Origin: Mercurialis annua
Lineage: Eukaryota > Streptophyta > Magnoliopsida > Malpighiales > Euphorbiaceae
NCBI RefSeq assembly: GCF_937616625.2
Contig: NC_065576.1
Location: 27,574,628 to 27,638,627 of the forward strand
Direction of reading: 5' to 3'
DNA length: 64,000 nt
In this document: piece by piece, positions 10,800-22,260 of the stretch
Layout of the letters: every line of letters starts with the position of its first letter
Numbering within the stretch: the first letter of the stretch is position 1
The notes under the pieces: generated by a model
What the model saw: only the letters and a program-made list of their open reading frames with translations
Told to the model about the DNA's origin: nothing
Databases searched by the model: none
Program-made: the position numbers and the translations under genes

Positions 10800-13310
10800 A
10801 ATTAATACCATAAGTAATCAAATCTCTAAACAATTTTGGCACTTATGATTATGACATATTGCAAAAGATAGACTTAACAAGTTAGATAGGATGGGAATCT
10901 TGAGCAATCAAGATTTTGCATCGCTTCCGACTTATGAGTTGTATCTTAAAGGCAAAATGAGCTGATCATTCTTTGTGATACAAAGTGGTAGAGCCAAGGC
11001 CGTTTAAGAGATCATACATAGTGATGTATATGGTATGTTTATAGAAACGGACCAAGGTAGATACTTATACTTCATTTTCTACATCGATGATTTATCATGA
11101 TATAGTTAAGTTTGTCTTATGAAGAACAAACATGAAAATTTTGAAATGTTCAAATGACTTCAAGAATGAAGTAGAAAACCAAATTGGAAAAAGTATTAAA
11201 ACTTTACGATGTGATCGAAAAGGGAAGAATACTTGAGTACAGAATTTGGTACGTTCCTAAAAGGAATGTGGTATTATTTTTTAACTTACTCCTTGTGAAC
11301 ACCATGGTTGAATGGTGTGTCTGTCAAGAAGGAAATATACTCCATAGATACCTTATGAGATAAGGTATGGAATCAAGTCTTAAGGAAGTTAAGATTTGTT
11401 CGGAAGATATCAGGAAACTGAGATCCGATAAATTGGGAATCAGAATCAATCATGGAAATGTTATGTTGGATATCCTAAAGACAATTTAGGATGTTATTTC
11501 TAAATTCTAACCGAACAAACAATCGTTGTTTATCGGTGGTAGTCTTACTTGATAAAGCGTTTATTCAAGAGGGAGACTAAGAAACGAATATAGAATTAGA
11601 TGATGAGTCATCTAGTTACCAACAACAGAATGAATCAATAAAGATAGATCAAAAACCCGATAAGAGCTAGAGTTAGTAAGAGATGTATCTACACTAACAT
11701 CTCGAAGATCAAGTAGATAGAGTATCTCGTCCACCGGAGAGATATGGTTTTCCCGCATGATAAACAAGAGTTGTTTAGTCATGGAGAAAAAGATCAAGTG
11801 TTGATCACTCTACTTATTTAGAAGCTATATATGATATAGATTCTTAAAAAATGATTTGAAGCAATAAAATCTTAAATGTATTCCATTTATAGTAACCAAA
11901 TTTTAGGAGCTAGTCGATCCATCCGAAGGTATTATACCGATAAGTATTAAATGGATCTTCATGTGTAAAATTTGTACTAATGGAAAGGTGACGACCTTTA
12001 AATCTAGGCTTGTTGCAAAAGATTTTTGCTAGAGGCAAGAAGTTGTATTGTGAATACACTTTCTCGCTGGTCGCCATGCTTAAGTCCATCCAGATTCTTC
12101 TTGCCATAGCTACATATGTAGATTCTATGGTTGGACATAATGATGTAAGAACCATATTCCTTAATAGTTAAATTAAGTAGTATATCTATATGGAACAAGC
12201 CGAGGATTTTGAATCCGAAGAAGGTTCTCAGGCGTGTAAGCTAAAATGATCCCTAGTGGATGGAAACAAAGCTTCGAGATTCGTCGTCTTGATAAAGCCG
12301 TAAGGAGTTACGAATTTAATAAAAACGATGATAAACCCAATGTTTACAAGAAGGTTAGTGGGAGCAGACTCACTTTTGTGATCTTGTATCTAGATAACAT
12401 ATTACTAATACATAATAATATCGGAATGTTAACTTCTGTAAAACTTTAATTTATCTAATACGTACTCCATCAAAGTCCTCGGAGAAGTAGCTTATATTCT
12501 CAGTGTTGGAATCTATGGAGATAGATCTAAGAGAATAAGTGGTTTCTCCTACAGGCTCTTCTTAGAAAAGATATTGAAGTAGTTTAATATGGAAGTTCTA
12601 AGAGGATTGATACTAGTTAGCCATGAAATTCTTCTTTGAATAGGAATGTCTTCTGAGACTTCTGAAGAAAGAAAGAATCTAGCAAAGATACCATAGGCTT
12701 CGGCAATTGGTAGTCTGACGTATGTGTTGTCACTTACAAAGCTAGAAATTTGTCAATGCGGTTAGTGAGACTAATCAGTTTCAATCAAATCCATGTTGAG
12801 AACATTGGATGGTCGTTAAGGATATCTTTAAGTACTTATGAAGAACTAAAGATATGGTCTTAACTAATGGAGAACAGGGTTTTTTAACTACACTGTTTTA
12901 CAGATTATAATTAAGATGATAGAGAGTCTATCTCCAGATTCATATTTATCTATAATGAAGGAGTAGTAAGCTAGAAGTGTTCTAAGAGAGAATCAACTCT
13001 AGGTTCCATTATAGAAGCCGAGTATATTATAGCATGAGATGTTGTAATAGAAGGTGTTTTGGATAAAATAGTTCTTAATTGAACTAAGTACGGTTTTCTT
13101 CCATTAAGTCGACAGTTCCTCTTTTCTGCGACCACAATGGTGCTACTTCCACAGCAAAGGAAACTGGGTCTCACAACTTATCCAAACATAAGGAAAGGCA
13201 TTATCATATTATCTAAAGAAATTGGTGGAAAGAGAAAATTGTTTCTCTAAAAGATAACATCAGCCGATAACACGGCTGACCCAATGACAAAGCCCATGAC
13301 TTAGAGTCAT
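10800..13310 (+). pseudogene. Copia pol pseudogene (integrase, RT, RNase H)
   Basis: Read across frameshifts and stops, the + strand gives in order: a GAG-pre-integrase/zinc-finger segment (FWHL at about 10836; the CxxC pair is replaced by Tyr codons at 10933-10935 and 10942-10944); an integrase core with HSDVYG and YIDD retained (about 11010-11100) and a WNGVSVKK stretch in which the DDE glutamate is Val (11323-11325); the post-integrase KETIGYYFYNP-like segment (about 11475-11515); RT with a KSRLVAKDF-like start (about 12000), SLVAMLKSI (about 12065), YMEQ (about 12190), KKVSGS (about 12350) and the active site YLDN instead of YVDD (12387-12398); then RNase H with IIEAEYIA (about 13010-13040) and an NTADPMTKP-like tail near 13270-13305. 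The longest open piece is the 67-codon RT fragment at 12246-12449. It is not functional. Confidence 0.93.
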
Positions 13311-13390
13311 TAAGGTTTACATGACATAGAGTCATTAAGATTTACATCTTGTAAAGATAGGGCTTAGATATAGTTGCCAATGGCACTAGT

Positions 13391-13403
13391 GCAAGTGGGA
13401 GAT
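13391..13403 (+). other. Copia polypurine tract
   Basis: GCAAGTGGGAGAT directly before the 3' LTR. The AAGTGGGAGAT form is the usual plant Ty1/copia plus-strand primer. It fixes the 3' LTR start at 13404. Confidence 0.88.
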
Positions 13404-13705
13404 TTTTAGTAGTATGTGCCCTAGGGCCATTTGATCATGTATATTTGTAGAACTAATCCCAATGGCAAAGATATATATGTTCTAATTGAACTAAGTGTCT
13501 CATCAATTCAGTGTTCATTTATTACGTATTGTCCTTATCACATTGTGATAAAATCTATTCTTAAGGTGTTAAGAATATGAGTTACAGATTTTATTATACA
13601 CGTGATCTAAATAACAGTTCACGATCGATGGGGTCCTACGAATAAGGGCATCGTATTATCCCGGAAAGATTGTCACCTCTGTTTATTCTCCTGATTAGTA
13701 AGGAG

Positions 13706-13833
13706 TTACTAATTATAGGAAGTAGTGAGTCTCATACTACTTGATGTGGATCAGGATAAACATGTGGACTTACTAATTATAGGAAGTAGTGAGTCTCATA
13801 CTACTTGATGGGGATCAGGATAAACATGTGGAC
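13706..13833 (+). repeat. 64-bp tandem duplication in copia 3' LTR
   Basis: Two copies, 13706-13769 and 13770-13833, of a segment running from TTACTAATTATAGG to CATGTGGAC. They differ at one visible position (GATGTGG against GATGGGG). The 5' LTR has a single copy, so the duplication arose after the two LTRs diverged or in the template. Confidence 0.93.
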
Positions 13834-14310
13834 ACTCAAGATGTTGAGTGGGTCGAACAAGTGACGCTAGATGACTTATACATGGTATTTCATCAAAGTC
13901 AATTTAATGTCATCTAGTTCATAATTGTACATATGTCCTTTGACTTGCGGTGACACTATCTTGTATATAGGTGATTAGAGTTTGATACTCCTTAAGCCTA
14001 GATCTTTCATGAGCTAGGGTCGCGGGATGTGTTGGCTCTAGTTAGTTGTATATGGAGATAGGGGTTTAACTAAGAGAGGATTTATCACTCCGGATGAACG
14101 GAGAAAAGATTCTATGCTATCTCAAATTGTTCTTAATGGATGATAAGACCTGCGCAGGTGCATATGACTTACTTAGAAAGTTGTTTCTAGTGGAAGTCAT
14201 ATTTATCAAGAATAAGAACTGAGATGAGGTCATATAATCAAGGCAAACAGTGTTTGACTTAACCGTGACACTAGTCGAGATCGGAATCTTAGATGAAGGG
14301 AATTTTGAGT

Positions 14311-14786
14311 GTACTGTAATTATGAACATTGGTTCATAAAGAATGCATCAAAACATTCATATCTATTTGGCGGTCGTGATATGTTGCTAGACGTCACTCA
14401 CGATCTACGAGAATTAATAATTAATGGGATTTAATTATTTAATATAAGAAAGGCGTTTCTTATGACTCTCGTTGCCATATAGATGTGAACCTAGTTAGTC
14501 ACACACAATAGGGTGTGCAACCGATTGAGTTTACGAGAGATCGATTTCGTACTGTAATTATGAACATTGGTTCATAAAGAATGCATCAAAACATTCATAT
14601 CTATTTGGCGGTCGTGATATGTTGCTAGACGTCACTCACGATCTACGAGAATTAATAATTAATGGGATTTAATTATTTAATATAAGAAAGGCGTTTCTTA
14701 TGACTCTCGTTGCCATATAGATGTGAACCTAGTTAGTCACACACAATAGGGTGTGCAACCGATTGAGTTTACGAGAGATCGATTTC
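14311..14786 (+). repeat. 238-bp perfect tandem duplication in copia 3' LTR
   Basis: Copies 14311-14548 and 14549-14786 run from GTACTGTAATTATGAACATT to GAGAGATCGATTTC. I found no difference between them by eye, which suggests a recent event. The unit includes TTGCTAGACGTCACTC. Confidence 0.93.
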
Positions 14787-14903
14787 ATATAGATACTAGC
14801 ATATCTCGGAAATTAATCTAAGATGAAAAAACAAATACAATTAGGGACTAATTTGTAAGAGTTATAAATTAGTAGGCACCTAATGTATTTTATCCAAGTT
14901 AAT

Positions 14904-15052
14904 ATGATGATGTCATGTGATGATGTCACGATGATGTCATGTTATGATGTCACGATGATGTCATGTGATGATGTCATGTGATGATGTCACGATGATGTCA
15001 TGTGATGATGTCATGATGATGTCACGTGATGATGTCATGTGATGATGTCATG
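14904..15052 (+). repeat. Short tandem array, core ATGATGTCA
   Basis: About 12 copies of an 11-13 bp unit with core ATGATGTCA followed by TG or CG. One junction creates the G-box CACGTG at 15023-15028. It lies about 170-310 bp upstream of the LTR TATA box, so an enhancer role is plausible but unproven. Confidence 0.88.
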
Positions 15053-15065
15053 TATGTCTCTGTGT

Positions 15066-15192
15066 GTGACACCTAGCATCCGACGTGTCGAAAGGTGGCA
15101 AGGCCTATGCTTGATTTGTGACACCTAGCATGTGATGTGTCAGATGGTGGCAACACCTATGCTTGGTGTGTGACACCTAGCATGTGAGGTGT
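15066..15192 (+). repeat. 52-bp tandem repeat, 2.4 copies
   Basis: GTGACACCTAGCAT recurs at 15066, 15118 and 15170, exactly 52 bp apart, followed by GTGGCAA...CCTATGCTTG in the first two copies. The third copy is partial and runs into the promoter region. Confidence 0.88.
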
Positions 15193-15217
15193 TGCATTCT
15201 TAAGTAAAGCTCTACCC

Positions 15218-15224
15218 TATAAAT
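15218..15224 (+). promoter_or_regulatory. Copia LTR TATA box
   Basis: TATAAAT in the context ACCCTATAAATGG, the usual plant LTR promoter form, with a CT/CA-rich stretch (CATTCTACACACACC) about 20-35 bp downstream where transcription (start of R) would be expected. The start site is inferred. The truncated 5' LTR lacks this box. Confidence 0.65.
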
Positions 15225-15656
15225 GGAGGTTGCCTTTGCTCATTCTACACACACCACACTTAAGAGAGCGTATTTGAAGGAGTTCAAGTAGTCATCAATC
15301 ACATAAAAGCTTGGAGAAAGTTTTTCATACATCCCTGCAAAGACGTAATCGACGCGAGAGTTTGAGCTTAAGGTTGCTCGGCAAAAGAAACTCTGCAGAT
15401 TACTTCAAGGTGAGGATTCAATCGGACGCATACTCGTGTGGACGAGCTTGAGGTCGTCGTACTAACGGGACTACAAGAATCGTTGGAGAATTGACATAGG
15501 TATTGTTCTTACGGTTTCTAGATGCGTGCTTTAATTACTAGATGATACGACGATCCATTTGTTATTGATATGATCAATTTTTGGATCCGAATTTTTGGAT
15601 TTCCAATTTTGAATTGAAATATAAGATTCGGACCCTCACGTCCCGCTGCACCAACA

Positions 15657-15661
15657 TTTGT
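15657..15661. repeat. Target-site duplication, right, TTTGT
   Basis: TTTGT directly after the LTR end CCAACA, identical to 9712-9716. The satellite resumes in the exact monomer phase where it stopped. Confidence 0.93.
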
Positions 15662-16570
15662 TTCGTAACGTTTTAAACGTTTGATTTTGTTTCGTAACGT
15701 TTGTAAACGTTTGGATTAAATCGCTAAAAAGGGGAAACGTTTTGATTTGTTTTGTAACGTTTGTAAACGTTTGGCTTAAATCGCTCAAAAGGCTAAACGT
15801 TTGGATATGTTTCGTAACTTTTGTAAACATTTGGCTTATATCGCTAAACAGGAGAAACGTTTGGATTTGTTCCGTAACATTTGTAAACGTTTGGCTTAAA
15901 TCGCTAAAAAGGTGAAACGTTTGGATTTTTTTGTAACGTTTGTAAACGTTTGGCTTTAATCACTGAAAAGGTGAAACATCTAGATTTTTTTGTAACGTCT
16001 GTAAACGTTTGGCTTAAATAGCTAAAAAGATAAGACATTTGGATTTTTTTTATAACGTTTGTAAACGATTGGCTTAAATCGCTAAAAAAGTGAAACGCTT
16101 GGATTTGTTTCATAAGTTTGTAAACGTTTAGCTTAAATTGCTAAAAAGGTGAAACGCTTGGATTTGTTTCGTAGCGTTTGTAAACGTTTGACTTATATTC
16201 CTAAAAAGGTGAAACGCTTGGATTTGTTTCAGAACGTTTGTAAATGTTTGGCTTAAATTGCTAAAAAGGTGAAACGCTTGGATTTGTTTCGTAACGTTTG
16301 TAAACATTTGGCTTAAATTGCTAAAAAGGTGAAACATTTGGATTTGTTTCCTAATCTTTGTAAATGTTTGGCTTAAATTCCTAAAAAGGTGAAACGCTTG
16401 GATTTGTTTCGGAACGTTTGTAAACGTTTGGCTTAAATTGCTAAAAAAGTGAAACGCTTAGATTTGTTTTGTAATGTTTGTAAACGTTTGACTTAAATTC
16501 CTAAAAAGGTGAAACGCTTGGATTTGTTTCGTAACATTTGCAAACGTTTGGCTTGAATTGCTAAAAAGGT

Positions 16571-18484
16571 GAAACACTTAGTTTTGTTTCGTAACGTTTG
16601 TAAAGGTTTGGCTTCAATCGCTAAAAATGTGAAACGTTTGGATTTGTTTCATAACAATTTAAACGTTTGGTTTTGTTTCTAAAGTTTTGTAAACATTTGG
16701 ATTAAATCGTTAAAAAGGTGAAACGTTTGGATTTGTTTCGTAACGTTTGTAAACGTTTGGCTTAAATTGCTAAAAAGGCGAAACGTTTGAATTTGTTTCG
16801 TAGCGTTTGTAAACATTTGGCTTAAATCGCTAAAAAGGTGAATCGTTTGGATTTGTTTCGTAACGTTTGTAAATGTTTGGCTTAAATCGTCAAAAAGGTG
16901 AAACATTTGGATTTGTTTTGTAACGTTTGTAAACGTTTGGCATAAATCGCTAAAAATATGAAACGTTTGGTTTTGTTTCGTAACTTTGTAAATGTTTGGC
17001 CTAAATTACTAAAAAGGGGAAACATTTGGATTTGTTTCATAACCTTTATAAATGTTTGGCTTAAATCGCTAAAAAGGAGAACGGTTTGGATTTGTTTCGT
17101 ACCGTTTGTAAACGTTTGGCTTAAATTGCTAAAAAGGGTGAAACACCTGGATTTATTTCGTTAAGTTTGTAAAGGTTTGGCTTAAATTGCTAAAAAGGTG
17201 AAACGCTTGGATTTGTTTCGTAACCTTTGTAAACATTTGGCTTAAATTGCTAAAAAGGTGGAACGCTTAGATTTGTTTCGCAACGTTTGTAAAAGTTTGG
17301 TTTTGTTTCGTAACGTTTGGATTTTTTTCGTAACGTTTATAAATGTTTGGCTTAAATCGCTAAAAAGGTGAAACGTTTGGATTTGTTTTGTAACGTTTGT
17401 AAACATTTGGCTTAAATCGCTAAAAAGGTGAAACTGGATTTGTTTCACAACGTCTATAAACGCTTCACTTAAATTGCAAAAAAGGTGAAACGCTTGGATT
17501 TGTTTCGTAGCGTTTTAAACGTTTGATTTTATTTCGTAATGTTTGTAAACGTTTGGCTTAAATCGCAAAAAAGGTTAAACGTCCTATTTTGTTTCGTAAC
17601 GTTTGTAAACGTTTGGCTTAAATCGCTAAAAAGGTGAAACATTTGGATTTGTTTCGTAACGTTAGTAAACGTTTGGCTTAAATCGCTAAAAAGGTGAAAC
17701 GTTTGCATTTGTTTCATAACATTTCTAAACGTTTGACTGAAATTGCTAAAAAGGTGAAACATTTGGATTTGTTTCGTTACGTTTGTCAACGTTTGGCTTA
17801 AATTGCTAAAAAGGTGAAACTCTTGGTTTTATTTCGTAACATTTCTAAACTTTTGGAGTTGTTTCGTAATGTTTGTAAACGTTTGGCTTCAATTGCTAAA
17901 AATGTGAAACGTTTGGATATGTTTCGTAACGTTTGTAAACGGTTTGCTTAAATTGCTAAAAAGGAGAAACGTTTGGATTTGTTTCGTAACGTTTCAAACT
18001 TTACGCATAAATTGCTAAAAAGGGAAAACGTTTGAATTTATTTCGTAACGTTTGTAAATGTTTGGCTTAAATCGCTAAAAAGGTTAAACGTTTGGATTTG
18101 TTTCGTAACGTTTGTAAACGTTCGGCTTAAATTGCTAAAAACGGGAAACGTTTGTAAACGTTTGGTTTAAATTGCTAAAAAGGTGAAACGCTTGGATTTG
18201 TTTCATAACGTTTGTAAACGTTCGGCTTAAATTGCTAAAAAGGTGAAACATTTGGATTTGTTTCCTAATCTTTGTAAATGTTTGGCTTAAATTCCTAAAA
18301 AGGTGAAACGCTTGGATTTGTTTCGGAACGTTTGTAAACGTTTGGCTTAAATTGTTAAAAAAGTGAAACGCATGGATTTGTTTTGTAATGTTTGTAAACG
18401 TTTTACTTAAATTCCTAAAAAGGTGAAACGCTTGGATTTGTTTCGTAACATTTGTAAACGTTTGGCTTGAATTGCTAAAAAGGT
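16571..18484 (+). repeat. HOR B, short version (about 1914 bp)
   Basis: Delimited by the GAAACACTTAG monomer at 16571 and its next occurrence at 18485. It contains the AACAATTTAAACG seam (about 16652), a GAAACTGGATTTG half-deleted monomer (about 17430), GTCCTATTTTG (about 17580) and GAAACTCTTGG (about 17817). The same order recurs from 18485 and from 22788. Confidence 0.82.
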
Positions 18485-20270
18485 GAAACACTTAGTTTTG
18501 TTTCGTAGCGTTTGTAAAGGTTTGGCTTCAATCGCTAAAAATGTGAAACGTTTGGATTTGTTTAACAATTTAAACGTTTGGTTTTGTTTCTAATGTTTTG
18601 TAAACATTTGGATAAAATCTTTAAAAAGGTGAAACGTTTGGATTTGTTTCGTAACGTTTGTAAACGTTTGGCTTAAATTGCTAAAAAGGCGAAACATTTG
18701 AATTTGTTTCGTAGCGTTTGTAAACATTTGGCTTAAATCGCTAAAAAGGTGAACCATTTGGATTTGTTTCGTAACGTTTAGAAATGTTTGGCTTAAATCG
18801 TCAAAAAGGTGAAACATTTGGATTTGTTTTGTATCGATTGTAAACGTTTGGCAAAAATCGCTAAAAATGTGAAACGTTTGGCTTATATTGTTAAAAAGGT
18901 GAAACACTTGGATTTGATTCGTAACGTTTGTAAACGTTTGGCCTAAATTACTAAAAAGGTGAAACATTTGGATTTGTTTCATAACCTTTATAAATGTTTG
19001 GCTTAAATCGCTCAAAAGGTGAACTGTTTGGATTTGTTTCGTACCGTTTGTAAACGTTTGGCTTAAATTGCTAAAAAGGATGAAACACTTGGATTTATTT
19101 CGTTACATTTGTAAAGGTTTGGCTTAAATTGTTAAAAAGGTGAAACGCTTGGATTTGTTTCGTAACCTTTGTAAATATTTGGCTTAAATTGCTAAAAAGG
19201 TGGAACGCTTGGATTTTTTTCGCAACGTTTGTAAAGGTTTGGTTTTGTTTCGTAACGTTTGTATTTGTTTCGTAACGTTTGTAAATGTTTGGCTTAAATC
19301 GCTAAAAAGGTGAAACGTTTGGATTTGTTTTGTAACGTTTGTAAACGTTTGGCTTAAATCGCTAAAAAGGTGAAACTGGATTTGTTTCACAACGTCTATA
19401 AATGTTTCACTTAAATTGCAAAAAAGGTGAAACGCTTGGATTGGTTTCGTAGCGTTTTAAACGTTTAATTTTGTTTCGTAATGTTTGTAAACGTTTGGCT
19501 TAAATCGCAAAAAAGGTTAAACGTCCTATTTTGTTTCGTAACGTTTGTAAACGTTTGGCTTAAATCGCTAAAAAGGTGAAACATTTGGATTTGTTTCGTA
19601 ACGTTAGTAAACGTTTGGCTTAAATCGCTAAAAAGGTGAAACGTTTGCATTTGTTTCATAACGTTTCTAAACGTTTGACTTAAATTGCTAAAATGGTGAA
19701 ACACTTGGATTTGTTTCGTTATGTTTGTCAACGTTTCGCTTAAATTGCTAAAAAGGTGAAACTCTTGGTTTTATTTCGTAACGTTTCTAAACTTTTGGAT
19801 TGTATTCGTAATGTTTGAAAACGTTTGGCTTCAATTGCTAAAAATGTGAAACGTTTGGATTTGTTTCGTAACGTTTGTAAACGTTTTGCTTAAATTGCTA
19901 AAAAGGAGAAACGTTTGGATTTGTTTCGTAACGTTTTAAACGTTACGCATAAATTGCTAAAAAGGGAAAACGTTTGGATTTATTTCGTAACGTTTGTAAA
20001 CGTTTGGCTTAAATCGCTAAAAAGGTGAAACGTTTGGATTTGTTTCGTAACGTTTGTAAACGTTCGGCTTAAATTGCTAAAAACGGGAAACATTTGTAAA
20101 CGTTTGGTTTAAATTGCTAAAAAGGTGAAACGCTTGGATTTGTTTCATAACGTTTGTAAACGTTTGGCTTAAATTGCTAAAAAGGTGAACGCTTGGATTT
20201 GTTTTGTAACGTTTCTAAACGTTTGGCTTAGATTGCTAAAAAGGTGAAACATTTGGATTTGTTTCATAAC
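18485..20270 (+). repeat. HOR B, short version, second copy
   Basis: It repeats the preceding unit in order: seam at about 18563, GAAACTGG at about 19371 (1941 bp after its partner), GTCCTATTTTG at about 19523. It switches to a different monomer order at about 20270 (the 20.3-22.3 kb segment). Confidence 0.78.
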
Positions 20271-22260
20271 CTTTGTAAACGTTTGGCTTAAATTGCTAAA
20301 AAGGCGAAACGTTTGGATTTTTTTCGTAATGTTTGAAAACATTTGGCTTAAATCGCTATAAAGGTGAAACGCTTTGATTTATTTTGTAAGGTTTTTAAAC
20401 GTTTAGCTTAAATTGCTAAAAAGGTGAAACGCTTGGATTTGTTTCGTAACGTTCGTAAATGTTTTGCTAAAATTGATAAAAAGGTGAAACATTTGGATTC
20501 GTTTCCTAACCTTTGTAAACGTTTGGCTTAAATTGTTAAAAAGGTGGAATGCTTGGATTCGTTTAGTAATGTTTGTAAACGTTTGGCTTATATTTATAAA
20601 AAGGTGAAACACTTGGATTTGTTTTGTAACGTTTGTAAACGCTTGACTTACATTACTAAAACGGTTGGATTTGTTTCGTAACGTTTGTAAACGTTCGGCT
20701 TAAAGGGGAAACGTTTGGTTTTGTTTCATAACGTTTGTAAACGTCGGCTTAAATCGCTAAAAAGGTAAAACGTTTGGATTTGTTTCGTAATGTTTGTAAA
20801 CGTTTGGCTTAAATTGCAAAAAAGGTAAAATGCTTGGATTTGTTTTATAACATTTGTAAATGTTTGGCTTAAATTACTAAAAAGTTGAAATGCTTGGATT
20901 TGTTTCAGAGAGTTTGTACACGTTTGGCATAAATTGCTAAAAAGTTGAAACTCTTGTATTTGTTGTAAATGTTTGGCTTCAATTTCTAAAAAGATGAAAC
21001 GCTTGGTTTTATTTTGTAACGTTTGTAAAGGTGTGGCTTAAATCGCTAAAAAGGCGAAACGTTTGGATTTGATTCGTAACAATTGTAAACGTTTGGCTTA
21101 AATCGCTAAAAAGGTGAAACGTTTGGATTTTTTTTGGTAACGTTTGTAATTGTTTTGCTTATATCGCTAATAAGGTGAAACATTTGGATTTGTTTCGTAG
21201 CTTTTCGATTTGTTTCATAACGTTTGTAAACGTTTGGCTTAAATCGCAAAAAAGGTGAAACATTTGGATTTGTTTCGTAACGCTTGTGAACATTTGGCTT
21301 AAATCGCTAAAAAGGTGAAACTTTTGGATTTGTTTCGTAACGTTTGTAAACATTTGGCTTAAATTGCTAAAAAGGTAAAATGCTTGGATTTTTTTCGTAA
21401 CGTTTGTAAACGTTTGGCTTAAAGTGCTAAAAAGGTGAAACGCTTGGATTTGTTACGTAACATTTGTAAATGTTTAGCTTAAATTGCTAAAAAGGTAAAA
21501 CATTTGGATTTCTTTCCTAACCTTTGTAAACGTTTGTCTTAAATCCCTAAAAAGGGGAAACTTTTGGATTTGTTTCGTCACGTTTGTAAACGTTTGGCTT
21601 CAATCGCTAAAAAAGTGAAACGTTTGGATTTGTTTCGTAAAGTTGGTAAATGTTTGGCTTCAATCGCTAAAAAGGCGAAACGTTTGGATTTGTTTCGTTA
21701 CGTTTGTAAACGTTTGGCATAAATCGTTAAAAAGAGGAAATGTTTGGATTTGTTTCGTAACTTGTTAAACGTTTGGCTTAAATCGATAAAGTGGGGAAAC
21801 GTTTGGATTTGTTTCGTAACGTTTGTAAATGTGTGGCTTAAATTGCTAAAAACATGAAACGTTTTGATTTTTTTTCGTAACCTTTGTAAACGTTTGGCTT
21901 AAATTGATAAAAAGGTGATAAGTTTGGATTTGTTTCGTAACGTTTGTAAACATTTGGCTTAAATTTCTAAAATGGTTAAAAAAATTTGGATTTGTTTCGG
22001 AACGTTTGTAAACGTTTGGCTTAAATTGCTAAAAAGGTGAAACGCTTGGATTTGTTTTATAACGTTTGTAAACGTTTGACTTAAATTCCTAAAAAGGTGA
22101 AACTCTTGGATTTGTTTCATAACGTTTGTAAACGTTTGGCTTGAATTGCTAAAAAGGTGAAACACTTAGTTTTGTTTCGTAACGTGTGTAAATGTTTGGC
22201 TTAAATCGCTAAAAATCTGAAACATTTGGATTTGTTTCGTAACAATTTAAACGCTTGGTT
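20271..22260 (+). repeat. Segment duplicated at about 29.7-31.7 kb
   Basis: The monomer order, including GTTCGTAAATG, a TTAAAGGGGAAACG-type deletion (about 20700), CTTGTATTTGTTGTAAATG (about 20955), TTGTGAACATTTGG (about 21285) and AACTTGTTAAACG (about 21760), reappears about 9.46 kb downstream. It shows that HOR B variants of different length are interleaved. Confidence 0.8.

Larger units (their letters stand above)
9717..15656 (+). mobile_element. Degenerate Ty1/copia LTR retrotransposon
   Basis: A 5940-bp element bounded by TGTTAG...CCAACA termini and a 5-bp target duplication. The order is truncated 5' LTR, residual internal region, GAG-pre-integrase, integrase, RT, RNase H, polypurine tract, 3' LTR. 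This order (integrase before RT) and the AAGTGGGAGAT tract next to the LTR are diagnostic of plant Ty1/copia. The 3' part of the 5' LTR, the PBS and any recognisable gag are missing. All protein domains carry stops or lost catalytic residues, so the copy cannot encode its own enzymes. Confidence 0.96.
13404..15656 (+). repeat. Copia 3' LTR, 2253 bp
   Basis: It starts TTTTAG (the 5' LTR has TGTTAG, so the terminal G is mutated) and ends CCAACA. The first 720 bp match the 5' LTR apart from an extra 64-bp duplication. The remaining 1.5 kb has no counterpart in the truncated 5' LTR and holds a 238-bp duplication, a short tandem array, a 52-bp repeat and a TATA box. The LTR is long for a copia element, partly because of these duplications. 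Confidence 0.93.

Noticed and set aside
12246..12449. 67-codon open frame as an independent gene
   Set aside because: It is the palm region of copia reverse transcriptase (KKVSGS...YLDN...GMLTSVKL), a surviving open piece of the pol pseudogene.
11612..13174. Minus-strand frames of 60-80 codons across copia pol
   Set aside because: They are antisense to clearly recognisable integrase/RT remnants.
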